Source: Boesenbergia rotunda (Eukaryota; Streptophyta; Magnoliopsida; Zingiberales; Zingiberaceae). Taken from it: DNA of 64,000 nt. The stretch lies in NCBI GenBank assembly GCA_024364735.1, contig JAGFNQ010000832.1, positions 1-64,000 of the forward strand, given 5' to 3'. Positions within the stretch are counted from its first letter, which is position 1. Each line of letters opens with the position of its first letter. The notes below the pieces were generated by a model. That model ran no database searches, was not told the origin of the DNA, and saw nothing but the letters and a program-made list of their open reading frames with translations. Both the position numbers and the translations under genes were made by a program. Positions 1 through 10,525 of this stretch are shown piece by piece.

Positions 1-3000
1 TCTGTCTCACAGTTTGTGTTGAAGATGTTGGGGTACATTGAGCGACTAAGCACACTCGGATTTGCAATGGATCACGAACTAAGTATTGACTTAATTCTGC
101 ATTGTTTGCCCAAAATTATCACAATTTGTGATGAACTATCGGATGAACAAGCTGGAGACTACCATTCCTGAGTTGCTCAACCTGCTGAAGACTGTAGAGC
201 CTTCTGTGAAGCAGGATCAGAAGACGGTACTGTTAGTTGGTTCCTCGAAGAAAGGCTCTAAGAGGAAGGACAAAGAACAGAATAAAGGAAAGAAGAAAAA
301 GGCCAAAAAGACTGAAAAGACCCCAAAAGGCACTTGCCATCACTGTGGCAAGGAGGGTCACTGGCGAAGAAACTGCAAGGTTTATCTTGAGTCCTTGAAG
401 AAGAAGGCATCCGATGCCCCATCCTCTTCAGGTATCTTCGTTATTGAATGTCACTCTATTTCCTCAACCACCTGGGTACTTGATACTGGGTGTAGCTCAC
501 ATATATGTAATGACATACAGGGGCTAAGGAATAGAAGAAGACTCGTCAAGGGAGAAGCGAATTTGCGAGTTGGAAATGGAGCAAAGATTGCTGCTGTTGC
601 CATCGGAACATATTTGCTAAAGCTCCCTACTGGACTTGTCTTAGAGTTGGATAATTGTTATTTTGTTCCTTCGTTAATAAAGAACATTGTATCTATTTCA
701 TGCTTGAATGAAAAGGGTTATCATTTAACTTTTAGTAACAATTGTTGTTACATAACTTTAAATGGTGTTCTTTATGGGACCGGAACTTTGTGCAATGGTA
801 TCTACACGTTAGATTTATCCGGTGACATTTTCAATATCGAAGTTAGCAACAAACGTGCTCGAATAGATAATCAAATAGACTCCTATACGTGGCATTGTCG
901 TCTTGGCCATATAAGTAAGAAACGCATGACCAAATTACACCGATGTGGAATTCTGGAATCATTTGAACCCGGTTCATTTGATACATGCGAATCATGCTTA
1001 AAAGGCAAGATGGCCAAATTACCCTTTTCCGGAAAAGGTAAACCAGTGGGAGAATTGCTTGGTCTAATACATACTGATGTATGTGGACCAATGTCAACTC
1101 TTGCACAAGGAGGCTATAGCTACTTCATTACCTTTATCGATGATCACTCACGATTCGGGTATGTGTTCTTGATGAAACACAAATCTGAAGCTTTTGAGAA
1201 ATTCAAAGAGTTCAGAAATGAAGTAGAGAAACAGCTTGGCAAAAGTATTAAGATACTTCGATCCGATCGGGGTGGTGAATACTTAAGTCAAGAGTTTCAA
1301 GATTATCTTAGGGACAATGGGATATTGTCTCAATGGACTCCGCCGTATACACCACAGCATAATGGTGTATCTGAGAGGCGTAACCGAACCTTGATGGACA
1401 TGGTTAGATCTATGATGAATCATGCAACTCTTCCAAAATCCTTTTGGGGCTATGCGCTTAAGACAGCTGTTTACTTGCTAAACAGAGTCCCGACCAAGGT
1501 AGTCTCTACTACTCCATATGAGACGTGGAATAGTAAGAAACCTCACTTAACTCACCTTAAGATATGGGGTTGTCCTGCTTATGTGAAGCGGACTGTATCA
1601 GACAAATTGGATGCTAAGTCTGATAAATGTCTATTTATTGGATACCCTAAGGAAACAAAGGGTTACCAATTCTATCATCCCTTGGAACAAAAGGTGTTTG
1701 TTTCAAGGCATGCTGTATTTCTGGAAAAAGAATTTCTTTTACAAGAAAACAGTGGGAGTAGTATTGAACTTGAAGAAGTTCAAGAAACTCCAATAGACAT
1801 TACAGAGACACCTAGTCTAGACCCACAACCAATAACTCATAATGATGAGCTATCAGTTGAACCTAAAACAACACCACTTCTTCGTAGATCTGATAGGACA
1901 CGCAATATTCCAGAGAGATACGGATTTCTCGTAAGTGAATCGAACGACGTGTTACTCATTAGCGATGACGAACCTATCAGTTATGATGATGTTCTGAAAA
2001 GTTCAGAAAGGGACAAATGGCTTGAAGCCATGAAGTCGGAAATGGATTCCATGTACGAAAATCAAGTATGGGACTTGGTTAACCCACCTGAAGGGATTAA
2101 GCCCATAGGGTGCAAGTGGGTTTTCAAGAAGAAAACCGACATGGAAGGTAATGTTGTTACCTTTAAGGCTAGATTAGTGGCAAAAGGATATCGTCAGAAA
2201 CAAGGAATTGATTATGACGAAACCTATTCGCCAGTAGCTATGCTTAAATCCATTCGGATGCTCCTGGCCATAGCAGCTCATTATGATTATGAGATATGAC
2301 AAATGGATGTGAAAACAGCTTTCCTTAATGGAAACCTGCTTGAGGATGTATACATGATACAACCTGAAGGTTTCACATCGGTTGATAAAACCAAAATATG
2401 CAAGCTTCGACGATCCATATATGGACTAAAGCAAGCATCCAGGAGCTGGAACATCCGTTTTGATGAGACAATCAAAGAGTTTGATTTCTCACAAAATCCT
2501 GACGAACCTTGTGTGTACAAGAAGGTTAGTGGGAGTGCAGTCGTATTCCTAGTATTATATGTCGATGACATATTGCTTATAGGAAACGATATATCAGTCT
2601 TACAGTCGGTTAAAATTTGGTTGTCCAAAACTTTCTCCATGAAAGACCTGGGAGAAGCAACCTATATCCTTGGGATTAGAATCTATAGAGATAGATCAAA
2701 ACTGTTGCTTGGTCTTTCGCAGTCTACATATATAGACCGAGTGCTAAAAAGGTTTAGCATGTCGGAATCCAAGAAAGGTTACCTTCCCATCAGGCATGGG
2801 ATCAACCTTTCAAAGTCTATGTGTCCGCGCACAGAAGACGAGAGGATTTGCATGAATAAGATTCCTTATGCATCCGCGATAGGATCTATCATGTATGCTA
2901 TGTTATGTACTAGGCCCGATGTATCGTATGCTCTGAGCGTCACAAGCAGATACCAGTCTGATCCAGGAATGGATCATTGGGCGGCTGTCAAGACAATCCT

Positions 3001-3544
3001 TAAGTAGTTAAGAAGAACTAAGGATGTGTTCCTAATATATGGAGAAGGTGATATGGTAATACGTGGGTATACAGATGCCAGTTTCCAGACAGATAAGGAT
3101 GACTCCAAATCTCAGTTCGGATACGTATTTATCTTGAATGGAGGCGCAATAAGTTTGAAAAGTTCCAAACAAGACACCGTAGCGGATTCTACCACGGAAG
3201 CGGAATATATTGCAGCTTCGGAAGCAGCAAAGGAAGCAGTCTGGATCAAGAAGTTTGTCTCAGAACATGGTGTGGTTCCAACCATTGATAAAGCAGTGCT
3301 AGTTTACTGCGACAACAATGGAGCTATTGCACAAGCAAAGGAACTAAGGTCTTATCAGCGATCCAAACATGTGCTTCGCCGCTATCATCTGATCAGAGAG
3401 ATTATAAGTAAGAATGATATACAAATTGAGAAAATTCTCACTGAAAGGAATTTAGCGGATCCTTTAACTAAGGCCTTGCCTCAAAGCAAGTTCGAGGGTC
3501 ATGTTAGAGCCTGTGGTATTGGATACCGTAGCAATTGGCATTAG
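1..3544 (+). pseudogene. Ty1/copia gag-pol, element A (5' end outside window)
   Basis: Polyprotein of a Ty1/copia retrotransposon. Order of domains: end of gag (UBN2-type) in frame 1 from base 1, CCHC zinc knuckle (CHHCGKEGHWRRNC, about 335-376), protease with DTG near 482, GAG-pre-integrase, integrase with an HHCC zinc-binding region near 890 and D-D-E residues near 1074, 1264 and 1369, reverse transcriptase with YVDD at 2558-2569, and RNase H with TTEAEY near 3192. PR-IN-RT-RNH order defines copia. It is broken three ways: a 2-base loss near 115 shifts gag out of frame; TGA at 2297-2299 replaces the tryptophan expected before QMDVKTAFLNG; TAG at 3005-3007 replaces a tyrosine codon. Otherwise one frame is open from 128 to 3544. 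Element E on the minus strand is a second member of the same family and shares the TGA. Confidence 0.95.
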
Positions 3545-4743
3545 GCCAAGTGGGAGTTTGTTAGTATTGTGAGAGAAGTGTCCTAAGGCAATCGCCTTGT
3601 GATTGTAATCATTTATTTTAATAAATGAATATTCACTATTTGAGTATACATGCTTGTGTATTTGATTGAGATCTTGAACTCATTTACTGAATGTCCGCAA
3701 TACAATTCACAGCATGAGAGAATTTGTAATGAATTCACAACTAGTGATTATCTCTACATGTGCAATTATGAAGTATTGAAATTGTCCCTAGTCGATGAAT
3801 TGATAAATACGGACACTATCAATTCTGTTGAGACTAGCATGGGTTATTCTCTAATCAGCTGATTCTCACTGACTGGAGACATTGGAATGTCAGGAGATAA
3901 ACATGAATGCTAGTTAAGGGAACTAGTTCATTGGAGTGACTGGCTGTAAAACTTCATATGGTAATCTACATATAGATATGTCAATGAAGTTCTTACTGCA
4001 GCTTAAGTGCGATGTTCCTTTGACTTGCGGTGTTCAAGTCATCTTGGTTATGGAGACTTATACTTTGACATCTTAAGCAAGCATCTCTAAGGAGGTGTGG
4101 ACCCAGGATGGTTGGGTATAAGTCGAAGTGCCCGAAGATGTTTGAACAGCCTACAAAGGATTCACCACTCCTTGCGAGGAGATGTATACCCAAGGCCTAT
4201 CGTCGGATTGTTACTCGAAGCCTCTGGCCAGAGCATCACATGTTCAGAGTATGAATCTCTCAGAAACATGAGAGTAACTAGAATCCGTAGGACGAGAAAA
4301 ACATTGCTTGGGCTAGGTGTGACGTAGTCAGCCTAGTGGGGACTGACACACATAGACCGTGTCCTGAACCAAGTGGGTATAAGATGGTGAAGGGAATGGG
4401 GCACGATTCATTATAGCTGCTGAAGGGTTTCAGAATAATTTCTGAGGTCAACCGTTGATCTTTCGATTAATTGGGGATCATGATGTACTACTAGGTGCCA
4501 CTCATGATCGTTCTATAATTGGTTAATTATAGACGGCCAACATAAATCGAAAGCCTATTTAGTCACACGCACTACGAGTAATCCGAGGGATTTAAAACGA
4601 GTTGAAAATTGGATTTTCCGATCAAGAGAGATAAGTCGAATCTGAATTTTTCAGAGACGCATCGGAAGCTTAAAATGGCTAAGTCTTTTGAAGGCTTATT
4701 GGACGAATTAAATGAGTTTAATTCATACGGTCCTGGCTTGGGT

Positions 4744-4789
4744 TTGGCCGGCCAAAGAGGGTCCCTACCCTCTTTGTTTGGCCGGCCAC
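4744..4789 (+). repeat. Inverted repeat in LTR of element A
   Basis: GGCCGGCCAAAGAGGG faces CCCTCTTTG and GGCCGGCC across a few bases, giving a long GC-rich stem. Element E has the same stem in diverged form (near 39902-39947), with the arms still matching each other. Confidence 0.6.
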
Positions 4790-5175
4790 ATTAAAAGGGG
4801 AGAACCAAATTGTTTGGTTCAGATTATAAAATAAACCGAGCGTGGTTTGTTTTATAAAATTATGGATAATATATAAATTTTTATAAACCGAAATTTGTTT
4901 ATTATTTTCATGGAAATTAAAATAAACTTTGAATAGTTTATTTTATTTTATAAAATCAATTATGAATTGATTTTTCCATGATAAGAAAAATTTATATAAT
5001 AAATTTCTTGTGAAAATTTATTCCATAATAAAAAAGGGAGACATGGTTGTTTTTATTATAAATTAAATTATGATAAAAACTTGGCATGATGGAATAAATC
5101 ATAGAAAAATTTATATGATAAATTTCTTATGAAAATTTATTCCATAAAAAGGAGACTTGGCGATTGAGAGGCTAC

Positions 5176-5183
5176 TATATAAA
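5176..5183 (+). promoter_or_regulatory. TATA box of element A LTR
   Basis: TATATAAA inside the LTR. The inverted copy in element E keeps it (CTTTATATAGTAGC, near 39319), which supports it as the retrotransposon promoter. Transcription would start about 30 bases downstream, near the CT-rich run. Confidence 0.6.
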
Positions 5184-5771
5184 GGAACCAAGGCAAGGTT
5201 TGGAAATCAATTTAAGAGATCAAGGAATAAGCCCTCTCTCTCTCCCTCTCTCTCTCCCTCCTCTAGTGCCGCCGGCCCTAGAGGCTCTCCCTTTGTTGCC
5301 GTGAGCTTCATCCACCAAGCAGCTACCGTGAGAAGAAGAAGAAGCGGGTGCGACTCCTTCCTCCCCGGAATCTTGATTCCGTTCTTCGTTTGGTGGTTAG
5401 TCTTCCCATCTCTCTCTTGGTATTCTTGTCGTGCCTTTGGAGAATCTAGTAGTTCTTGTCGGCACGAAACTCGTGGCTTTGCGAAGTCATCCCGAAGAAA
5501 ACTCGGCGTGGACGCGAATAGAGGCGGAGCTTCTAAGGGACGCTTACAGTTGGATCTCGTCCCTTCCTTCGAGTTACGCGAGGTAATAAGTAAATTAGTT
5601 TACTTTCTGTAAAATTTTAAATGTATGATCATGTCTACACAATATAAGGTTGCATGCTTAGATGTGTGGTTAAATAATTTGGGAAATTATTTATGTTAAA
5701 TCTTCCGCTGCACGTAATTAATTTTAAAATTACGAACCCACATCCATGTCAACATGCACCCGGTCCCAACA

Positions 5772-6349
5772 TGATATGTGTATTTGAGTGTGCAGGTTTG
5801 CAGGATACACATGGACTTAGCTGAACGGCTTCGGGTCCGGTGAAGGATGGTGTGAGGAGATAAGCCGTGGGCTTGTATGCATCCGAGGGACCGTGGACAA
5901 AGCAAGGACGATGAGCCGAGGGAAGTGAACTTCAAGGCATACGCGAAGGATGACATGGGGAGACGAGCCACGGGCTTGCATGCATCCGAGGGACGAGAGC
6001 CAAAGTCAATGAAGGCTTGAAAGCAACAGGTCAAGGCTGCTGGATGAAGAGTCAGCTAAGTCATGAGGGTTCGAGTGCTGAGAGAAGTGTACTCGGGAAA
6101 TCCTAGAGTTCGAGTGCTGAGAGAATTGTACTCGGGAAGGAAAACTTTAGGTGTAGGAGTGGACCAGTCGACTGATGCTTGGATCAGTCGACTAATGAAG
6201 TGCACAGAAAGATCAGTCGACTGATCCTTGAATCAATCGACTGATGGCAACTGGAATTCGAACGTTGGGTTGTAATGTTCGAATCCAAGTTGGACCAGTC
6301 GACTGGTACATGGACTAGTCGACTAGTACTTGACCAGTCGATTGGTAAC
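5772..6349 (+). repeat. Left part of interrupted LTR-like repeat B
   Basis: This stretch sits between element A and element C and continues after element C at 19124. It has no open gene. It carries a repeated GTTCGAGTGCTGAGAGAA block (6067-6140) and seven to eight near-palindromes around GTCGAC (AGTCGACTG and variants, 6165-6345). Because the partner at 19124-19516 ends like a copia LTR, I infer that both pieces are one LTR or retroelement fragment hit by element C. Its left end was removed by element A. Confidence 0.5.
6345..6349 (+). repeat. Target site duplication of element C, left copy
   Basis: GTAAC directly before TGTTGGTGC of the 5' LTR; the same five bases follow the 3' LTR. Confidence 0.9.
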
Positions 6350-7718
6350 TGTTGGTGCAGAAAGCACCCAAGTCAAACCTGTATTTTGATAATGGTAACA
6401 AGTTCAAAAGTAAGTCTTACTTGTTTTCTAACAAGTTACTCTAGTGTACAGGAAAAGCCCTAGCGAAGGACTGCTAGGCACTAGCGAGGGAATGCCAGAG
6501 TCAAAAGTCCTAGCGAAGGACTGCTAGGCACCTGGCGAAGGAATGCCAGGGTAAAAAGCCCTAGCGAAGAACTGCTAGGCGCCAGGCGAAGGACAGCTTG
6601 GGACTAAAGCCCTAGCGAAGGACTGCTAGGCGCCAGGCGAAGGACAGCTTGGGACTAAAGCCCTAGCGAAGGAATGCTAGGCACCGGGCGAAGGACAGCT
6701 CGGCATCCAAGCCCTGACAAAGGACCGTCAGGCAAAAGTCCAACCAAAGGAGCGGTTGGCATCAGGTACATTCTCCCGAGAGGAGTAGGTGAGGACGCGT
6801 TCCCCGTCGAGGGAACAGTAAGCGTCGGTTCGACCTAGGGCTCCATTTTGGAGACCAAAGTCAGAACCAAGACAGCTAAGGTTGTATAAACTAATAATTA
6901 ATTGTTTTATTGTGTTTTGGACTAACCCTGGATGCAGGACCGAAGGAACGTGTGTCTGCAACTCAGAGAGCCTCAAAGGAGTGAGGCAGCAGCTGAGCAG
7001 GGCGCCCTGAGTGTCCAGGGCGCCCCCAAGGTGAACCAGAACCAAGTGAAGCAAAAAGGGCTTCGGCTGCTTACTGGGCCGGGCGCCCTCAGCAGCCAGG
7101 GCGCCCCGCGCCCAAGTCTGCGAAGCTTCATCTTTATCCACAGCCGAGATTTTTGCGCGGAAGAAGTCAGCCAAGGCGCCCTCTGCGACCAGGGCGCCCC
7201 CAGAGTCAAACTTATCCCTATTCGGATGGGGTAACGTTTGACCGAGCTAAAAGCGGATCGCTTGACACGTGGCAGGGCGCCCCCGACGTCCAGGGTGCCC
7301 CGAGGTGCTATAAATAGCACCCAACGCCCAAGCCTTCAACAACAACTTCAAAACAACGCTTCTACGCTCTTCTGCTCTCGCGCTTCGCCCCGGAATCCTT
7401 CCAACTCGAGCCGACGACGTCCTGCTGCTCCGGAAAAAGTCAATCTTCCTCGGACGTCGGTAAAAAGAGCTATTTAGGTTTACTGTACTAAATTCTGTAA
7501 TAATTTTCTGTAAACTATTTGCGCCTGATATAGAATTGCCCAAAGTAAACGGTCAACGACCGTGGGCCTTGGAGTAGGAGTCGACACAGGCTCTGAACCA
7601 AGTAAAATCGACTGTGTCTCTGTGTTTCTAATTTCCGCTGCGTACTTGCTCTAAGCTTTCCGAAAGAAAAACGATTTCCGATATTCACCCCCCCTCTATC
7701 GGTTCTCTCGATCCAACA
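6350..7718 (+). repeat. 5' LTR of element C
   Basis: Starts TGTTGGTGCAG and ends GATCCAACA, 1369 bp. It has three parts: an array of about five 51-bp units built on CCTAGCGAAGGA...GCTAGGC (6449-6720), a GC-rich part with many GGGCGCCC palindromes (6998-7300), and a TATA box followed by the R-U5 part. It matches the 3' LTR closely but carries one more 51-bp unit and one fewer 18-bp GGGCGCCC unit. Confidence 0.93.
7309..7316 (+). promoter_or_regulatory. TATA box of element C 5' LTR
   Basis: TATAAATA, conserved at 18709-18716 in the 3' LTR. It lies just downstream of the GGGCGCCC-rich part. Confidence 0.6.
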
Positions 7719-7720
7719 AG

Positions 7721-7732
7721 TGGTATCAGAGC
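7721..7732 (+). promoter_or_regulatory. Primer binding site (initiator tRNA-Met)
   Basis: TGGTATCAGAGC, the usual plant copia primer site complementary to the 3' end of initiator tRNA-Met, two bases after the LTR end. Confidence 0.9.
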
Positions 7733-7953
7733 GGGGAAGTTCAAACTTGGTGCAACCACCAGTTTGAAAATTTCTTTTCGGATTTTCTTTATTATTTTTT
7801 TAATTCAAATTTTTAAATATTTTTTCGTTCGAATTTTTTTCGTTAATCGAGATTGGTGCAACACCCCTCGATATTTTATTTCCCTTATCCCGCACTACTA
7901 ATCCAAGACCAAGTCTTGGGATATTTTTCTAGTAGTTTTCTTTTTCAGCTTAA

Positions 7954-9543
7954 ATGGCTATGCAAGAGGGATTCAGCACCGCCAGACCTCCACTTTTCAG
8001 TGGAGAAGACTTTTCTTACTGGAAAAGTCGAATGGAGGTCCACCTGAAAACTCAGGTGGACATGTGGATCATCATCCAGTCCGATCTGGAGATCCCCAAA
8101 AACGCCGAAGGACTACCTCAAAGCTACTCGGAGTGGGACAACACCCTAAAGTGCAAAATAGAAGCCGATGCAAAAGCAACACAAACCCTACAATGCAGGC
8201 TGACAAAGGAAGAGCTCAACCGAGTAGGCCCCTTCAACAGTGCCAAGGAGCTGTGGGCAAAATTGATTGAGCTACACGAAGGAACATCAGACACCAGGAT
8301 CAGTAAGAGGGATCTGCTCCTGAACAAATTGTACACTATCAAGATGGCCGACAACGAAACAGCAGCCCAACTCCACGCACGCATCCAAGAATTGATGAAC
8401 GGTCTTCACACGATAGGTCACAAGGTCGAAAACCGTGACCTAATAAGGTATGCCCTAAACGCTTTCCCTAGAAATACCTTGTGGGCATCTATGGTAGATG
8501 CATACAAGGTTTCAAGGGATCTCTCCAAAATAAAATTAGATGAATTATTTTCTGAGTTAGAACTTCATGAGTAGACTAACTGCAATATGGCTGAACCCGA
8601 GCCCAACTCTGATTCAGACGCAGAAGATGAAGAAGGAGATCAATCTAAGCTGGTCCGACTGGCCCGAAGCTACTACAAAAAATTGAAAAATCAAGCCAAC
8701 ACACGGAGGACAAGCCGAAGAAAGGACGAACCAGCTGAACCAGCAAATGACAAACACAAGCCCAACGTAACCTGCTACGAGTGCAAGAAGAAGGGCCACT
8801 ATAAGACAGAATGTCCAAATCTGAAGGAGTCCAAGAAGACAAGAAGGAAAAAGGCACTCCAAGCAACCTGGGACGAATCTTCCTCAGAAGAAGAAGAGGA
8901 AGCACCCCAATCAAACCTACTAGCCCTGACCGCCTCAGAAAAAGTCGAGACTGAGTCAGAATCAGAACAGGACGACGGCGAGCTAACTTTTACAGAAGAC
9001 GGCGAAATTAAGGTAACTGGTTTTAATAGATGTCAATTAAGTGAATTAATTTCATTTCTTTCTCGAGGTTTGGCAAAAGCCAAACTCCGAGTCGAATCCC
9101 TCCGACAGGAACTAAAACTCCTGAAAGAGGGAGCTGACTCTAAACCCTTAACCGAGAAGGTTCAGGAAGGAACTCCTACTCAAGTTGAAAAACTTGACAA
9201 GGAAAACTCCTCCCTGAAAACTCAGGTTAAGGATCTTAGATCAGCCTTAGAACGATTTACTTCTGGCTCCAAAAATCTTGACATGATTCTTAGGAAACAG
9301 AAGTCCATTCTAAATCGATCCGGACTTGGCTACCGAACCAAATCCCGACAAAGATCGTATTTGGCTGTACTGAATCAGTCCAGAGGAAAAATTCAGGCAT
9401 GGGTACCTAAACTGTGCCTGAACCAACCAACTGGATCAAATCAGTATTGGATCCCCAAGGACAAGATTCACATCTTGCCTAACCATCACCGTGGCTTTAG
9501 TCCAGGGGGAGCCAAACTGAAAACAATATTTATTGTTCATTAA
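7954..9543 (+). pseudogene. gag of element C
   Basis: Nucleocapsid/capsid protein of the retrotransposon. ATG at 7954 follows the leader; the same start region (PPLFSG..F.YWK) is seen in element D. The first 206 residues are the capsid part. A TAG at 8572-8574 interrupts it, probably from CAG, and the same frame resumes at once with an acidic stretch (SDSDAEDEEGD). A CCHC knuckle (CYECKKKGHYKTEC) lies near 8770-8815. A second acidic region and a leucine-rich likely coiled coil (LRQELKLLKE, LDKENSSLKTQVKDL) follow. The frame ends with TAA at 9541-9543. If not for one nonsense codon it would be about 529 residues. Confidence 0.85.
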
Positions 9544-10200
9544 AATTTAATTTTTGATTGCAAATTGTTTGATTGATTGTTTATTTAAAATTTCTGCAAT
9601 TTACCATGCTTAAAATTAGAAATGGTTAGTATAAGGACTGAACACACTTAACTGAAACTTGACAACATAGTATTAGGTGGAGGTGAGATGATAGTACGTT
9701 AGGGAAGCCAATTTGGCGGAACTAGCCGAAGCTACCGATCCAAGACCCAAACTAGTTAGACCAGAAATTTTTCAAAGAATAATTTTGAAAATGAAATTTC
9801 ATTAAAAGGCTTTGTCAAGGAAAGGGTGGATGATCCCATAAGGCTACGGCCAAAGAAGGCCTAGTGCCTCGCCAAGACCTGGAAGCCAATTTTTGAAATT
9901 CAAATTCAAATTAATTTTTGTCAAATTCGAATCTAACACAAAATTTCAATTATTTGTAGATTTAAATATCTTTTCAAAAATTTAATTGTTTTCAAAATTA
10001 ATTAAGTTTTCAAAATTTAATTATTTTCAAAATAAACTGTCAAAATTATCAAAACCTGTCTCACAAAACCTATAAGGTTAACGTGGTTGAAAACCCTAGA
10101 TTTGGGTGAGACAGACTAGGCAGTGAAACTCAATTTAAGCTATTCCTGATTCTAATTGGATCCAAATCAAGAAAATTCTTTATGCGTAGGAACATAAAGA
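9544..10200 (+). other. gag-pol spacer of element C, no clear gene
   Basis: About 650 bases between gag and the protease, AT-rich from 9900 with repeats of AAATTTAATT type. No frame gives a recognisable protein. The last part (10160-10200) leads into the protease frame, with a TAG at about 10185. It may be a decayed end of gag or the start of pol. Confidence 0.6.
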
Positions 10201-10525
10201 TTTGGACCAATGGATGTTGGATAGCGGTTGCTCCAGACACATGACTGGAGATAAATTGAAGTTCACCAAGCTCAAACTCAAAAACCTAGGCTCAGTGGCA
10301 TTTGGCAATAATGCTACACTCAAGGTAATTGGGTCAGGTAATATTGAGCTTAAATCTGATTTCATTATTAAGAAAGTTCTATTGGTTGAAAACTTTAATT
10401 TTAACTTGCTTAGCATAAGTCAGTTATGTGATTCTGGTTATATAGTTACTTTCAACAATTCCAACTGCCTGATTAGAAATGAACAAGACTCAGAAATCAT
10501 ACTTAAGGGCACTAGGAAAAATAAT

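Larger units (their letters stand above)
3559..5771 (+). repeat. 3' LTR of element A
   Basis: The LTR starts with TGTT straight after the purine-rich stretch AAGTGGGAG (3549-3556), 14 bases after the pol stop, and ends with AACA, so the termini form the usual short inverted repeat. Length is 2213 bp. The inverted copy at 38666-41133 confirms both ends. It contains a TATA box, a CT-rich stretch at 5231-5262 and AT-rich blocks at 4800-5160. The 5 bases that follow (TGATA, 5772-5776) are the candidate target duplication; the left partner lies outside the window. Short reading frames inside it are chance. Confidence 0.9.

Noticed and set aside
5157..5612. 151-codon plus-strand frame with a basic, serine-rich product
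   Set aside because: It lies in the R-U5 part of the LTR of element A; the inverted copy in element E does not keep it, and the start is placed on the TATA region.
6449..6720. Regular repeats that could suggest a CRISPR array
   Set aside because: Units are contiguous and lack unique spacers, and the context is a plant LTR.
6728..7320. Overlapping frames on both strands in the LTR of element C (also at 18110-18877)
   Set aside because: Caused by GGGCGCCC and 51-bp repeats with periods divisible by three; no domain is seen.
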